Source: Candidatus Lariskella endosymbiont of Epinotia ramella
GTDB lineage: Bacteria > Pseudomonadota > Alphaproteobacteria > Rickettsiales > Midichloriaceae
Reading direction: 5' to 3'
Assembly (NCBI RefSeq): GCF_964019805.1
Contig: NZ_OZ026472.1
Coordinates: 682,001-746,000, forward strand
DNA: 64,000 bases
In this document: positions 37,115 through 45,764 of the stretch, in pieces
Layout of the letters: the number at the start of each line of letters is the position of its first letter
Numbering within the stretch: the first letter of the stretch is position 1
Translations under genes and position numbers: made by a program
Notes under the pieces: generated by a model
Told to the model about the DNA's origin: nothing
What the model saw: the letters and a program-made list of their open reading frames with translations, nothing else
Database searches by the model: none

Positions 37115-38326
37115 TTATGCTTCATCTTGCGCTTTATACAAATTCAGCAGACCACCTTTTGTTTCAAAAATTAACCAAACACGCTCAAAAATAATACACA
37201 TAGCTGAATTTGCCATAACATTTGATGATGTAACTATAGGATCCAGTATCACATTAAATGCTATTATTATTGCCGTCATCTCTTCATTGAAACCTAAATA
37301 GCGCTGATATATAGGTAACATTATAAAAATAGCCCCTCCCATCACTGCAGCAGTAGTAAATCTACTAACTATAAATATAGATAAAAACGCAATAAATGTT
37401 TGCAATGATGGAATATCTCCAGTAAAAAAAGCCACCAATATACAACATAGAAATACGTTAATAAAACAGTCACCTATTTGTTGTATGTTAGTAGTTGCTG
37501 GTATAATCATTGACGCAAAATCTTTATTCTTTAAATTTTGCTCTGTCACGCTAATCGTGACTGGCATGGTTGCTGCACTAGACATAGAAGAAAATGCTAT
37601 AATGCCGGCAGGAAGCGCTGTTTTAAAACATTTCAATGCTCTAGAAAAAGAGAATCTTGCTGCAACAAGGTATAGAAACAGGACATAAACTAAAAGTCCA
37701 ACTATCATTATTATAATAGCTTGGCTACCTTGCATAACAAGCTGCATTGCATTTCCTGATCTTATAAATTTAATAAACAATCCTAAAACTAGAAACGGAA
37801 CCAGTCTTACAAAAACCCTGCTGAAGATTAGCGTAACAAAATTTTTCAGACTCTGCATATTATCCTCAAGTGTCTTGATACCTATATGAGGGAATATTAA
37901 TCCAAATACTACGCCAATTATTGTACCGTATTCAACTCTCCAAAACCAAGGAATCATACCTGATATGGAAAAAATTGGTAATAAAGTGACTTCTTGTACT
38001 TCAATCATAGAAGCGCTGTAGAAACGAGCACCAAAGACGCTCAGCCCATATGCTGCAAACGAAGCAAAACTATTAGAAATAGCTTCAAACAACACGAGTA
38101 ATATCACCATCAGCCATCCCTGAGATTTAAAATGGTTCAGCGTGGTTGATATATAAACAAAAATGGCAATCGGTAGAAAAGCCATTAATAGATCTTTGAT
38201 TAATATACTCAGTGTATAAAGAGCACTTATAAAGCAATTAGGAATGACTTTTTCGAGTAATAATGCTGTGATCAGTATAAGAAACAACTGAAATGGAACA
38301 TTCTTTGAAAGAGTTTTTATACTCAT
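37115..38326 (-). CDS. Dicarboxylate/amino acid:cation symporter (DAACS)
   Basis: 403-residue secondary transporter of the GltP/GltT/DctA family. Eight membrane helices and two re-entrant loops are expected. The serine-rich HP1 loop AFSSMSSAATMPVTISVTEQ and the HP2/TM8 region MTAIIIAFNVILDPIVTSSN with an Asp in TM8 are clear. The substrate is probably glutamate, aspartate or a C4-dicarboxylate drawn from the host cytosol, a plausible source for MaeB and FumC. The canonical TM7 NMDGT is replaced here by TTNIQQIGD, so the specificity may differ. Confidence 0.87.
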   Translation of the reverse strand: MSIKTLSKNVPFQLFLILITALLLEKVIPNCFISALYTLSILIKDLLMAFLPIAIFVYISTTLNHFKSQGWLMVILLVLFEAISNSFASFAAYGLSVFGARFYSASMIEVQEVTLLPIFSISGMIPWFWRVEYGTIIGVVFGLIFPHIGIKTLEDNMQSLKNFVTLIFSRVFVRLVPFLVLGLFIKFIRSGNAMQLVMQGSQAIIIMIVGLLVYVLFLYLVAARFSFSRALKCFKTALPAGIIAFSSMSSAATMPVTISVTEQNLKNKDFASMIIPATTNIQQIGDCFINVFLCCILVAFFTGDIPSLQTFIAFLSIFIVSRFTTAAVMGGAIFIMLPIYQRYLGFNEEMTAIIIAFNVILDPIVTSSNVMANSAMCIIFERVWLIFETKGGLLNLYKAQDEA

Positions 38327-38436
38327 GAATATATGAATATTAATTTATGTTTGTGCAACGACAATTTTACTCTAATGTCTTTACTGCAATATGAAAAGTC
38401 TGCAAATTATTAATCCACGAATTAAACTTCTTCAAT

Positions 38437-38566
38437 AGACTTCTTCTTCAAACTCGATTCCAGTGAGACAAGTGCAAGGAGCACAGTATACAAGAAGTAT
38501 ATGAGCACCTGAAGGCCAAGATGCGACGAAGCAATTAGCCACCGAAACAAGCGTTTGAAGAAGTCT
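38437..38566 (+). mobile_element. Miniature element, family C copy 1
   Basis: 130 bp with ends AGACTTCTTCTTCAAAC and GTTTGAAGAAGTCT, flanked by AAT on both sides. No coding capacity. The interior shares GTGCAAG...AGTATAC and CAATTAGCCAC with copy 2 (43937). Confidence 0.75.
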
Positions 38567-38595
38567 AATGTAAAACTATACAAAGATTGTAGTAT

Positions 38596-38814
38596 CAATT
38601 TTTGTGGAGAAGTTAAATGTGCAAAAATTAGCCTTTAGGACTACCCTGCGCTAATTTTTGTATATATTATTACTCATGTGCCTAAGCAAACACTGCTTTC
38701 ACAAAAGCCGTAAGTTTTTTGCGTTTGTTATAACATTTTCTTACGAATTTAAAGCGCTATTTTGACCCTCGTGGCAGTATTTCATGCGCGCTTCCGAGAT
38801 TTTTGGCGCGTACC
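38596..38814 (-). repeat. Family A element, copy 6 (right tip missing)
   Basis: Reverse orientation. From AATTTTTGTGGAGAAG through the AATTAGCC...GCGCTAATTT repeat and the hairpin CCGTAAG/CTTACGAAT to GGCGCGTACC at the left end, lacking about 40 bp of the right end. Confidence 0.75.
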
Positions 38815-38831
38815 AATTAATGTTGCAGACA

Positions 38832-39500
38832 CTATACATCATTAAATACAGACTTTAGGATTCTACCTCCAAATTCTAGCCCTACCATATCTATTCCATG
38901 CCCAAGAGCTCTACAAGTAAGAGTGTGCAGCCTAGCGCCAGATTTGACTAACAAAATAGCACTTCTTTGCATAGATTCAATTTGTACGACATCATCATCC
39001 TTTCCATGTATAAGTACTATATCTTGAATAGAGTTTACCCCAGTAAATGAATCTATATTGGAATTTTCACCTTGTATTAAAAGTCCAGAATAACAAAGCA
39101 ATACCCTAGGACTTTCCTTCATATTTAACCCTGTGTGCAGAGCCATCATACCACCTTGTGAAAATCCTAAAATAACAGTTTGCTTTGCAGAAAGACTAAA
39201 CCTTTTCATTTGCTCTAAAATAAATGGTTCAAGTATTTTCATAGCTGTATTTGCGCCATTTAACATTGCTTCCTGAGATCTATTAACTAGACTAAACCAT
39301 TGGTATGCATCATATTCTGGTGCATTTTCAAAACGCTGACATGCATTAGGAGATATAAAATGAGCATTAGGTAGATATTTACTAATCTCAGGCGCTATAT
39401 TTATCAAATCATCTTTATTTGACCCATAGCCGTGCAATAATATTACCAGTTGTTTAGGATTTCCTGGGCCACTTGCACTAAATTCTCTAAATTCTAACAT
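38832..39500 (-). CDS. Alpha/beta hydrolase (phospholipase/carboxylesterase family)
   Basis: 222 residues of the YpfH/acyl-protein thioesterase-like group. The oxyanion strand VILLHGYGSNKDDLINIAPE opens the fold. Ser in VILGFSQGGMMALHTG, Asp in VLIHGKDDDVVQ and His in CRALGHGIDMVG give a full catalytic triad. Cytosolic, no signal peptide. Substrate unknown; carboxylic or thioester bonds are typical. Separated by 59 bp from the MFS gene upstream on the same strand. Confidence 0.88.
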   Translation of the reverse strand: MLEFREFSASGPGNPKQLVILLHGYGSNKDDLINIAPEISKYLPNAHFISPNACQRFENAPEYDAYQWFSLVNRSQEAMLNGANTAMKILEPFILEQMKRFSLSAKQTVILGFSQGGMMALHTGLNMKESPRVLLCYSGLLIQGENSNIDSFTGVNSIQDIVLIHGKDDDVVQIESMQRSAILLVKSGARLHTLTCRALGHGIDMVGLEFGGRILKSVFNDV

Positions 39501-39559
39501 TTCTGGCGACCTAAAACTTTTCTATTTTCATTTGTAAATTTTTGAAATGCTCAGAATTT

Positions 39560-40798
39560 CTATATATCAGTAGAATTTATAATTTGCAAAGGTTCAGTTC
39601 GAACTGGTAGTTCCTTAGTGATTATTTTATATATATAGAACATCAATAACGTTAAACACAAAAAGTAAAGTGGCATTGGAATTAACGTGCCATTGTGCAA
39701 AGCCCCCATAATAAAAGTGCAAAGCGATATTAGCATATAGTATATGAAGTTAAATATACTAGAAGCCGTACCTATGCACTTTGTATAATCAGCAAGACCA
39801 AGTGATAGTGCATTACCGACAACCATTGTAGCACCGACTCTTAAAATCATTTGACTGATTATTATGATGCGAATCAAAACACTTTCAGAAAGTGTTGAAT
39901 TAAAATGATATATCATTATAAACACCGTGAAGCATATAGTGCTAAATACCATCACTAAAATTCCATACTTCATAATCTTAATCTGTGGTATTAATCCTTG
40001 CAGTCTATTGGAAATTAATCCACCCAACATTGCACTTACCGCAATCATAGTAAAACTAAACCCATATTGACTTGGTGAAAGCCCAAGAAGTTTGATTAAA
40101 TAAAATGCACCTTCCGCAAAATAACTAAATAATATACCATTACATATTCCGATTATGACTGCAAAGCCAAGAACTTTTCTGTCTTGCCGCATTTGTAACA
40201 TAACACCAGTGATAGGTATATTTTTTCTATTATCTTTTGTTAATGTTTCTGGCAGCATGATTATGACAAAAATCGCTGCAAGAACCCCAAACGCAGAAAG
40301 AACTATAAATATACTGTGCCATGTATCATGTTCTGCAATAATACCGCCAGTAAGCGGGCCAATTGCAGGAAATATCGAAAGTGCAACTCCTATTATTGAA
40401 TAAACTTTACCAAGTTTTGCTCCTGTAAACGCATCTCTACAAATAGCCTGCCCCAGAACACTACCAGCACTGCCACCAAACGCTTGTATAAATCTGCTAA
40501 TCATTAGTTCGGTTATTGAATAAGAATAATAACAAAAAATACAGCCAAGAATAAAAAATATAAGTCCAGATAAAAGAGAATTTTTTCTTCCAATTCTATC
40601 AGATAAATGGCCCCAGAAAAACGTTCCAATTGCAAAACCTATCAAATAAATTGTGAGAGTAAATTCAACTATAGGAGGCGTTGAGTTAAGTTCAATTGCT
40701 ATATTTGGAAGCGAAGGTGTGTAAATAGTCTCAGCAAAAAGTGGCAATCCAATCACCAGCACTATTATCCATAGAGGAAAAGAGAGAGTTTTAAACAT
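39560..40798 (-). CDS. MFS transporter, Bcr/CflA drug-resistance type
   Basis: Twelve-helix major facilitator. The loop 2-3 motif GHLSDRIGRKNSLLSG and helix-5 antiporter motif AIGPLTGGIIAEHDTWHSIF are those of Bcr/CflA exporters, as is the start ETIYTPSLPNIAIEL. Met at 40798 (MFKTLSFPLW) is preferred; the open frame reaches 40852. The gene probably exports toxic compounds or metabolites; in intracellular symbionts such proteins may also have been re-purposed. It could share a transcript with the hydrolase. Confidence 0.87.
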   Translation of the reverse strand: MFKTLSFPLWIIVLVIGLPLFAETIYTPSLPNIAIELNSTPPIVEFTLTIYLIGFAIGTFFWGHLSDRIGRKNSLLSGLIFFILGCIFCYYSYSITELMISRFIQAFGGSAGSVLGQAICRDAFTGAKLGKVYSIIGVALSIFPAIGPLTGGIIAEHDTWHSIFIVLSAFGVLAAIFVIIMLPETLTKDNRKNIPITGVMLQMRQDRKVLGFAVIIGICNGILFSYFAEGAFYLIKLLGLSPSQYGFSFTMIAVSAMLGGLISNRLQGLIPQIKIMKYGILVMVFSTICFTVFIMIYHFNSTLSESVLIRIIIISQMILRVGATMVVGNALSLGLADYTKCIGTASSIFNFIYYMLISLCTFIMGALHNGTLIPMPLYFLCLTLLMFYIYKIITKELPVRTEPLQIINSTDI

Positions 40799-40962
40799 AT
40801 CTTTATTTTTCATACAGAAATTAAAAACACACCAAATCAATTGCAAAAACATTGCAAAATAAAATCTTGGCTATACTAATTTAACTCAAGTTACCGATTC
40901 ATAACTAAAAGTGTATGGTAAATTTCTCATCAATATCAAGAAGTATATGACACTTAAGCAGT

Positions 40963-41115
40963 AGAACTCTTTCGAAACTCTACTTCCTTTGTGAGAACTG
41001 GTGCGTTGATCTCGTGGCTTCAGATCCTCAAATGTATATCAAATACACTCCGGTCCTTCCTTGCGCCTAAATCTCCTGCCATTTCTCTGCCAGAAGCTAG
41101 TTTCGAAAGAGGTCT
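40963..41115 (+). mobile_element. Miniature element, MITE D
   Basis: 153 bp with ends AGAACTCTTTCGAAACT and AGTTTCGAAAGAGGTCT and AGT on both sides. The interior has a GTATATCAAATACAC quasi-palindrome like those of families C and G. No coding capacity. Confidence 0.7.
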
Positions 41116-41186
41116 AGTGACTTATAAAATATCAACTCTGCAAAAATCGTTGAATTTTATATTTCGAAAATTTCGAATATAGGTAT

Positions 41187-41345
41187 TAGTCGCCTGCGTC
41201 ATAACTCTAAGGAACATAGAAGTTATCTTGGCCTGCAAGCAATTACGAAATTACGATGCACCGAAAGTCCAATAGAAAAAATGGCAAAATTGCCAAAAAT
41301 CTTATGGATTTTGTGAACGTAGTATTTGCTAGGTATATGACAAAT
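41187..41345 (+). repeat. Family F repeat, copy 2
   Basis: GTCGCCTGCGTCATAACTCT, GCACCGAAAGTCCAATAGAA, TTATGGATTTTGTGAACGTA and GTATTTGCTAGGTATA in the order seen at 27871-27995. The last two blocks also occur in family A. Confidence 0.65.
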
Positions 41346-41370
41346 TATATAGCTAAAGCAGTATAAAATA

Positions 41371-41668
41371 AGAGCGCACTTAATTTTTCTAACAAGACGA
41401 AGCTAGTACGCACCCGCGCCAAAAATCTCAGAAGCTGTATAAAATGCTGCCCCGAGTGTCAAAGTGGTGTTTTAAATCCGTAAGAAAATGTTATAATAAG
41501 CGCAAAAAACTTACGGATTTTGTGAACGTAGTATTTGCTAGGTATAGGAGAATTAATATATCCGCAAATTAGCGCATGGCAGCTCTAAAGGCTAATTTTT
41601 GTACATTTAACTTCTACGCAAATCAATTTTTGGCAGGTAGACAAGCTAAAGTGTTCTGTGATTTGTGG
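41371..41668 (+). repeat. Family D repeat, copy 3, split by a family A element
   Basis: GAGCGCACTTAATTTTTC...GACGAAGCT (41372-41404) and AAGCTAAAGTGTTCTGTGAT (41643 on) join to the same sequence as the unbroken copy at 44208-44258 once the element in between and one AAGCT are removed. Confidence 0.65.
41405..41642 (+). mobile_element. Family A element, copy 8, complete with 5-bp duplication
   Basis: 238 bp, starts AGTACGCACCCGCGCC, ends TTTTTGGCAGGTAGAC, flanked by AAGCT on both sides and inserted within a family D repeat. Hairpin ATCCGTAAG/CTTACGGAT at about 41475-41520, with TGTTATAATAAG in the loop, then the weaker AAATTAGCGC/GGCTAATTT repeat. The clearest insertion of this family in the window. 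Confidence 0.85.
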
Positions 41669-41781
41669 AACTTGGTATAAGATACATATGGAGTGGAAAA
41701 AACCTGTGCTAAGTACTATTTACACAATGACTTAGTTAACAAGACCATCATCAGGTGATTCTGCAAAACCGCTAAAATCAC

Positions 41782-41858
41782 TGGTGTTCCCGGCAGGAAT
41801 TGAACCTGCGACCTTCGGATTAGGAATCCAACGCTCTATCCTGCTGAGCTACGGGAAC
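41782..41858 (-). tRNA. tRNA-Arg (anticodon CCU)
   Basis: 5' GTTCCCGTAGCTCAGCAGGA, anticodon loop TTCCTAA with anticodon CCT, T loop TTCAATTC, acceptor closing CGGGAAC and encoded CCA. 77 nt. Its first ten bases lie inside the 3' end of mreC (the mreC TAG is within GTAGC). Confidence 0.95.
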
Positions 41859-42700
41859 TCTTTTTCTGGTAAGAGTACTTTTACTACTTCCATGTCATTG
41901 TAGTCAATAGTTGGTTTGATTATCATATCACCATTTTTACTTACCACAGAACCAACATAAAGCCCATAAGGTATTAAACTACCTTCACCAGAAGTAAATA
42001 CTATATCATTTTCCATGATATTATTGTTTGATTGCTCAACATAAAGCATTTTCATTGTACCATTTTCTGCATTGCCTATGGCAATACATGAAATTTTGCT
42101 ATGAAAAAGCCTAACAGGAATCTTAGAACTACCATTAGTAAACAGCAAAACTCTAGCAGATCTTTTGGAAACACTTATTACTCTACCTATAGCACCAAAT
42201 CCACTTAACACTGGGTAACCATCTTTGATACCATCTTCAGTACCAGCATTTATCATAATAGTTGTTCCAAGTTCATCTAAGGCTGCACTCACAACTCTAG
42301 CTGAAATATATCTGTAATTTATATATCCAGTATAATTTAATAAATCTTTTAATTGCTGATTTTCAAGTTCCAACTTTGCTATAGTATTTAGCATTTCAGA
42401 AGCTTTAGTATTTGCTAGCTTAAGATCCTTATTTTCTGCCAATACTTCGTCGTATAATCTAAAATCATCTAACTTCGATTTAGCCCAATGAAACGGAGAC
42501 GATACAGCGCTATAAAAACCACTAACTGTATCTTCAGAGATAAAAGATAGATCTTTAACACTATAAGAATTGAAAAATAATGAAAGTAGACTGCAAATAA
42601 TTATAGCAACAACTGCACGAAATCGTGTTATGAATACACAAAAATCACTAACGTTATGAAAGACTGTTTCTGCTCTACTACTACGTTGCTTATTCCTCAT
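41849..42700 (-). CDS. mreC: Rod shape-determining protein MreC
   Basis: Bitopic inner-membrane protein that links MreB filaments to the periplasmic elongation machinery. A cytosolic stretch of about 30 residues precedes the membrane anchor AVVAIIICSLLSLFFNSYSV. The coiled coil follows (about residues 75-120, LYDEVLAENKDLKLANTKAS and KLELENQQLKDLLN). The beta domains come next (ISARVVSAALDELGTTIMIN, IGRVISVSKRSARVLLFTNG). 283 residues, normal. Stop TAG at 41849 falls inside tRNA-Arg. mreB is not in the window. Confidence 0.88.
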   Translation of the reverse strand: MRNKQRSSRAETVFHNVSDFCVFITRFRAVVAIIICSLLSLFFNSYSVKDLSFISEDTVSGFYSAVSSPFHWAKSKLDDFRLYDEVLAENKDLKLANTKASEMLNTIAKLELENQQLKDLLNYTGYINYRYISARVVSAALDELGTTIMINAGTEDGIKDGYPVLSGFGAIGRVISVSKRSARVLLFTNGSSKIPVRLFHSKISCIAIGNAENGTMKMLYVEQSNNNIMENDIVFTSGEGSLIPYGLYVGSVVSKNGDMIIKPTIDYNDMEVVKVLLPEKEFP

Positions 42701-42851
42701 AACTTATAATACCATATACTTATAAATCCATTTTTATTCACAAATAAGTGGAGAAAACTGCACTGCTTTAACATATAGAGTGCATTAATTAAAAATCAAT
42801 GCAAATAAAAAACCACTTAGAAATTGGCACCTTACAACAATGCTCCATTAG

Positions 42852-42890
42852 TTCTTCCTAGCTCTTTTTGAAACCTAACTTCGTACATAT
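42852..42890 (-). repeat. Family B repeat, copy 6 (one end only)
   Basis: Reverse orientation of GAAGTTAGGTTTCAAAAAGA then GCTAGGAAGAA. The other conserved end is missing. Confidence 0.5.
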
Positions 42891-42955
42891 AATAAATATA
42901 ACTCCTAATTTATCAGAGATATACGATCGATACTTGAACAATAATTCTATAGAAT

Positions 42956-43840
42956 TCAAGCAAACCTATGCCTAGCAGCTTTAAGTTTCTCAAATGCGTC
43001 ACCTGCATGATATGAAGAACGCGTTAGTGGACTAGCAGACACCATATGAAACCCTTTTGCTCTAGCCATCTTTTCGTAATATAAGAATTCTTCCGGCAGC
43101 ACATAACGCGCTACTTCAGCATGCTTAGGTGTTGGCTGCAGATATTGCCCTATAGTCAAAAAATCCACATCTGCAGCTCTTAAATCATCCATAACCTGCA
43201 GAACTTCCGTATCATCCTCTCCAAGACCAACCATCAAACCAGATTTGGTAAAAACATCTTTATCTATTGCCTTTGCTTTATATAGTATATTCAGCGAATG
43301 AAAATATCTAGCACCTGGTCTAATTTTCGTATATAAAGACGGAACTGTTTCTATATTATGATTAAAAACATCAGGCTTTGCCTTGATTACAATCTCAAGT
43401 GCCCCCTCCTTGCGCAAGAAATCAGGCGTCAAAACTTCAACTGTTGTTTCCGCACTACGTTTTTTGATTTGTGATATACACTCCGCAAAATGCGTAGCGC
43501 CACCATCTTCCAAATCATCTCTATCAACAGAAGTTATTACAACATGCTTCAAACCAAGCTCAGCTACTGCAAACGCAACTCTCTCAGGTTCATGCGGATC
43601 TAATTTATCAGGTAAACCAGTTGCAACGTTACAAAATCTACAAGCTCTAGTACAGACGCTCCCTAATATCATGAATGTAGCATGTTTTTTCTCCCAACAT
43701 TCCCCTATGTTAGGACATGCAGCTTCCTGACAAACTGTATTTAGATTATTTTTCTTAACCAGATCTCTAGTCGCTAAGTACTCAGAGCTCACAGGCGCCT
43801 TAACTTTGATCCAATCTGGTTTTCTTAACTTTGCGCACAT
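42956..43840 (-). CDS. lipA: Lipoyl synthase LipA
   Basis: Radical-SAM enzyme inserting two sulfurs in protein-bound octanoate, needed for 2-oxoacid dehydrogenases. Auxiliary cluster cysteines in [20 protein letters not shown]; radical-SAM CX3CX2C in [13 protein letters not shown]. Further family blocks [39 protein letters not shown] and [20 protein letters not shown]. The C-terminal [11 protein letters not shown] carries the Ser that caps the auxiliary cluster. 294 residues, complete. Confidence 0.96.
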   Translation of the reverse strand: MCAKLRKPDWIKVKAPVSSEYLATRDLVKKNNLNTVCQEAACPNIGECWEKKHATFMILGSVCTRACRFCNVATGLPDKLDPHEPERVAFAVAELGLKHVVITSVDRDDLEDGGATHFAECISQIKKRSAETTVEVLTPDFLRKEGALEIVIKAKPDVFNHNIETVPSLYTKIRPGARYFHSLNILYKAKAIDKDVFTKSGLMVGLGEDDTEVLQVMDDLRAADVDFLTIGQYLQPTPKHAEVARYVLPEEFLYYEKMARAKGFHMVSASPLTRSSYHAGDAFEKLKAARHRFA

Positions 43841-43936
43841 ATCAGCTGCATTATATTAGTTTGAATGTCATTATAAAGCTATATAGCCCAGATTTATTCC
43901 AAAAACTAGTAATAATCGCAAACGTCAAATTACAAT

Positions 43937-44092
43937 AGACTTCTTCTTAAAACGCTTGTTCCAGTTTAGGCAAGTGCAAGTAGCATACGAAAGCGAGTGG
44001 AACACAGTATACAAGAAATACATGAGCATCCTAAAAACAAAAGATGTGACAAAGCAATTAGCCACTGGAGCAAACGTTTGAAGCAGAACTCT
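43937..44092 (+). mobile_element. Miniature element, family C copy 2
   Basis: 156 bp, ends AGACTTCTTCTTAAAACG and CGTTTGAAGCAGAACTCT, AAT on both sides. Compared with copy 1 it has about 25 extra bases in the left interior and a slightly decayed right end. Confidence 0.7.
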
Positions 44093-44207
44093 AATCCTGA
44101 TTTTCAATGTTATACCAAATCCCACAAATAACAGCATATAACCGCTGTGTATTTTGTTAGAAAATTTAAGATTAGATTTAAGTGATCTGTATTAGAAGTA
44201 AAGCTAA

Positions 44208-44258
44208 GAAGAGCACGCTTAAATTTTCTACAAAGACGAAGCTAAAGTGTTCTGTTAT
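44208..44258 (+). repeat. Family D repeat, copy 2
   Basis: AGAGCACGCTTAAATTTTCT, ACAAAGACGAAGCTAAAGTG, TTCTGTTATTTA: an unbroken copy that serves as reference for the copies at 6913 and 41371. Confidence 0.6.
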
Positions 44259-44267
44259 TTAGGGTAT

Positions 44268-44370
44268 TTTGTATTAGACTTCAAAAAGAGCCAGGAAAAA
44301 TTCAGGCGCAAGGAGTTTATAATGAAATACATAAGGAATATTCTGGATAACAGCCAATTTTGAAGCATGA
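44268..44370 (+). repeat. Family B interspersed repeat, copy 7
   Basis: GTATTAGACTTCAAAAAGAG, CCAGGAAAAATTC at the start and CAGCCAATTTTGAAGCATGA at the end. Confidence 0.6.
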
Positions 44371-44581
44371 CAAGCAGCAAAGTGCCATAAGAGACACAAA
44401 GCACTATAAATAAGAAAAAATTTGTGAAGTCAAATCTCTGAAAAAAGTAATAGAAAATGTTCATACTGCTGCAAGCAAATATAAACTCACAAGTAGCAAA
44501 AAGACCAACCTAAATAAATCTAAGTATCAACAATAAACAAAACAACCTGAAGCGGTTGAACAACCGCTATACAATGACTTA

Positions 44582-44836
44582 TCAAGCAGGAATGATAGAT
44601 ATAAAAGATCTATCTCTTTCACCTCTATGAAACTTAACATATCCAGGAACAACAGCAAAAATAGTGTGGTCACGTCCCATACCAACATTTTGCCCAGGAT
44701 GAAACTTTGTTCCGCGCTGACGCACTATAATGCTGCCAGGAGTCACAAGCTCTCCACCAAATTTTTTTACGCCTAACCTGCGTCCGGCTGAGTCTCTACC
44801 ATTTCTTGAACTACCACCGGCTTTCTTGGTTGCCAT
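44582..44836 (-). CDS. rpmA: Large ribosomal subunit protein bL27
   Basis: 84 residues, [20 protein letters not shown] at the N-terminus, which reaches the peptidyl-transferase centre, then [20 protein letters not shown] and the [17 protein letters not shown] core. Complete. Starts 26 bp after rplU ends, the usual rplU-rpmA operon. A normal alphaproteobacterial bL27 without an N-terminal processing extension. Confidence 0.97.
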   Translation of the reverse strand: MATKKAGGSSRNGRDSAGRRLGVKKFGGELVTPGSIIVRQRGTKFHPGQNVGMGRDHTIFAVVPGYVKFHRGERDRSFISIIPA

Positions 44837-44862
44837 ACTATTACCTCAATATATTTAACTAT

Positions 44863-45162
44863 CTATACAATGATTTCCTTTACCCTAAGCACAGTAATCT
44901 GCTGACGGTGGCCGCGTTTTCTACGATAATTGTGTCTACGCTTCTTCTTGAAGACTATCACCTTATCAGTCTTATCATGCGCTATAACCTCAGCCATCAC
45001 TTTAGCTCCATCTAAATAAGGCTGACCAATTTTAGTACCGACTGCCATAACCTCACCTAGCTGCACCACTTCTCCTGGCTCGCTGTACATTTTTTCAACT
45101 TTCACTACACTGCCTGACTTAACGCGATACTGTTTTCCACCACTCTCTACTACAGCAAACAT
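44863..45162 (-). CDS. rplU: Large ribosomal subunit protein bL21
   Basis: 99 residues: MFAVVESGGKQYRVKSGSVV, then GEVMAVGTKIGQPYLDGAKV and the basic RNA-binding stretch KKRRHNYRRKRGHRQQITVL. All match bL21. First gene of the rplU-rpmA pair. Confidence 0.97.
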   Translation of the reverse strand: MFAVVESGGKQYRVKSGSVVKVEKMYSEPGEVVQLGEVMAVGTKIGQPYLDGAKVMAEVIAHDKTDKVIVFKKKRRHNYRRKRGHRQQITVLRVKEIIV

Positions 45163-45764
45163 AAAATTAATCTCTAAAAATCATTTAACAAACGCCCCAA
45201 AATGGTTCGCAAGAAAAATCTAGAACACAAACTGGCCTATAAAAAGCGCATTTCAAAACAAAAAACCATGGAATCAAAATAAATTAAGCAACTGCTGCCC
45301 AACATTTGAAATAAGACAGCCACCATAAAACTCCACCGTCGCGCCAAGATTAGGATAATATACAACTTGTGCATTTGTGTCAAATACTAGTTCTCTTCTG
45401 ATAATCAGCTCATATTAACAAAAGTTAGCTAATATTTTGCTGCATCCAGAAAATACCCTTTGAGTAAGAAAAACAAATTTGTTATCATGCTTATGCTTTT
45501 TAAGTATTACCTTATATTTACATATTGTAATTTGCGCTTAGTATACAACATGTATATTTTGTGAATACTTTAAATAACTGGATATCAAACAAAAATTCAC
45601 GTGCATCACCTTCTTTGCGCTTCTTATGTGAAAAACGTTGCTCTGCTATCTTAGCATGGATGTATCACAGCTTAAGAACGTTTTTGCCTTTTTGGTGCGC
45701 TATTTTACTAGCGTTAATTATGGCTTTGCACTGGAAAAAACCAAAAATTAGGATAATTAAAAAT
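45163..45764. other. Divergent promoter region rplU / rpsB
   Basis: 600 bases between divergent ribosomal-protein genes. The rpsB frame stays open for 68 codons upstream (to 45561), but that part is not S2-like. No hairpin or repeat family copy was identified, and no promoter could be placed with confidence. Confidence 0.45.

Larger units (their letters stand above)
43841..44581. other. Repeat-filled intergenic region
   Basis: About 740 bases made up mostly of three mobile or repeated units: MITE family C (43937-44092), family D (44208-44258) and family B (44268-44370). No gene is supportable; frames of about 70 codons here run through the repeats. Confidence 0.6.
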
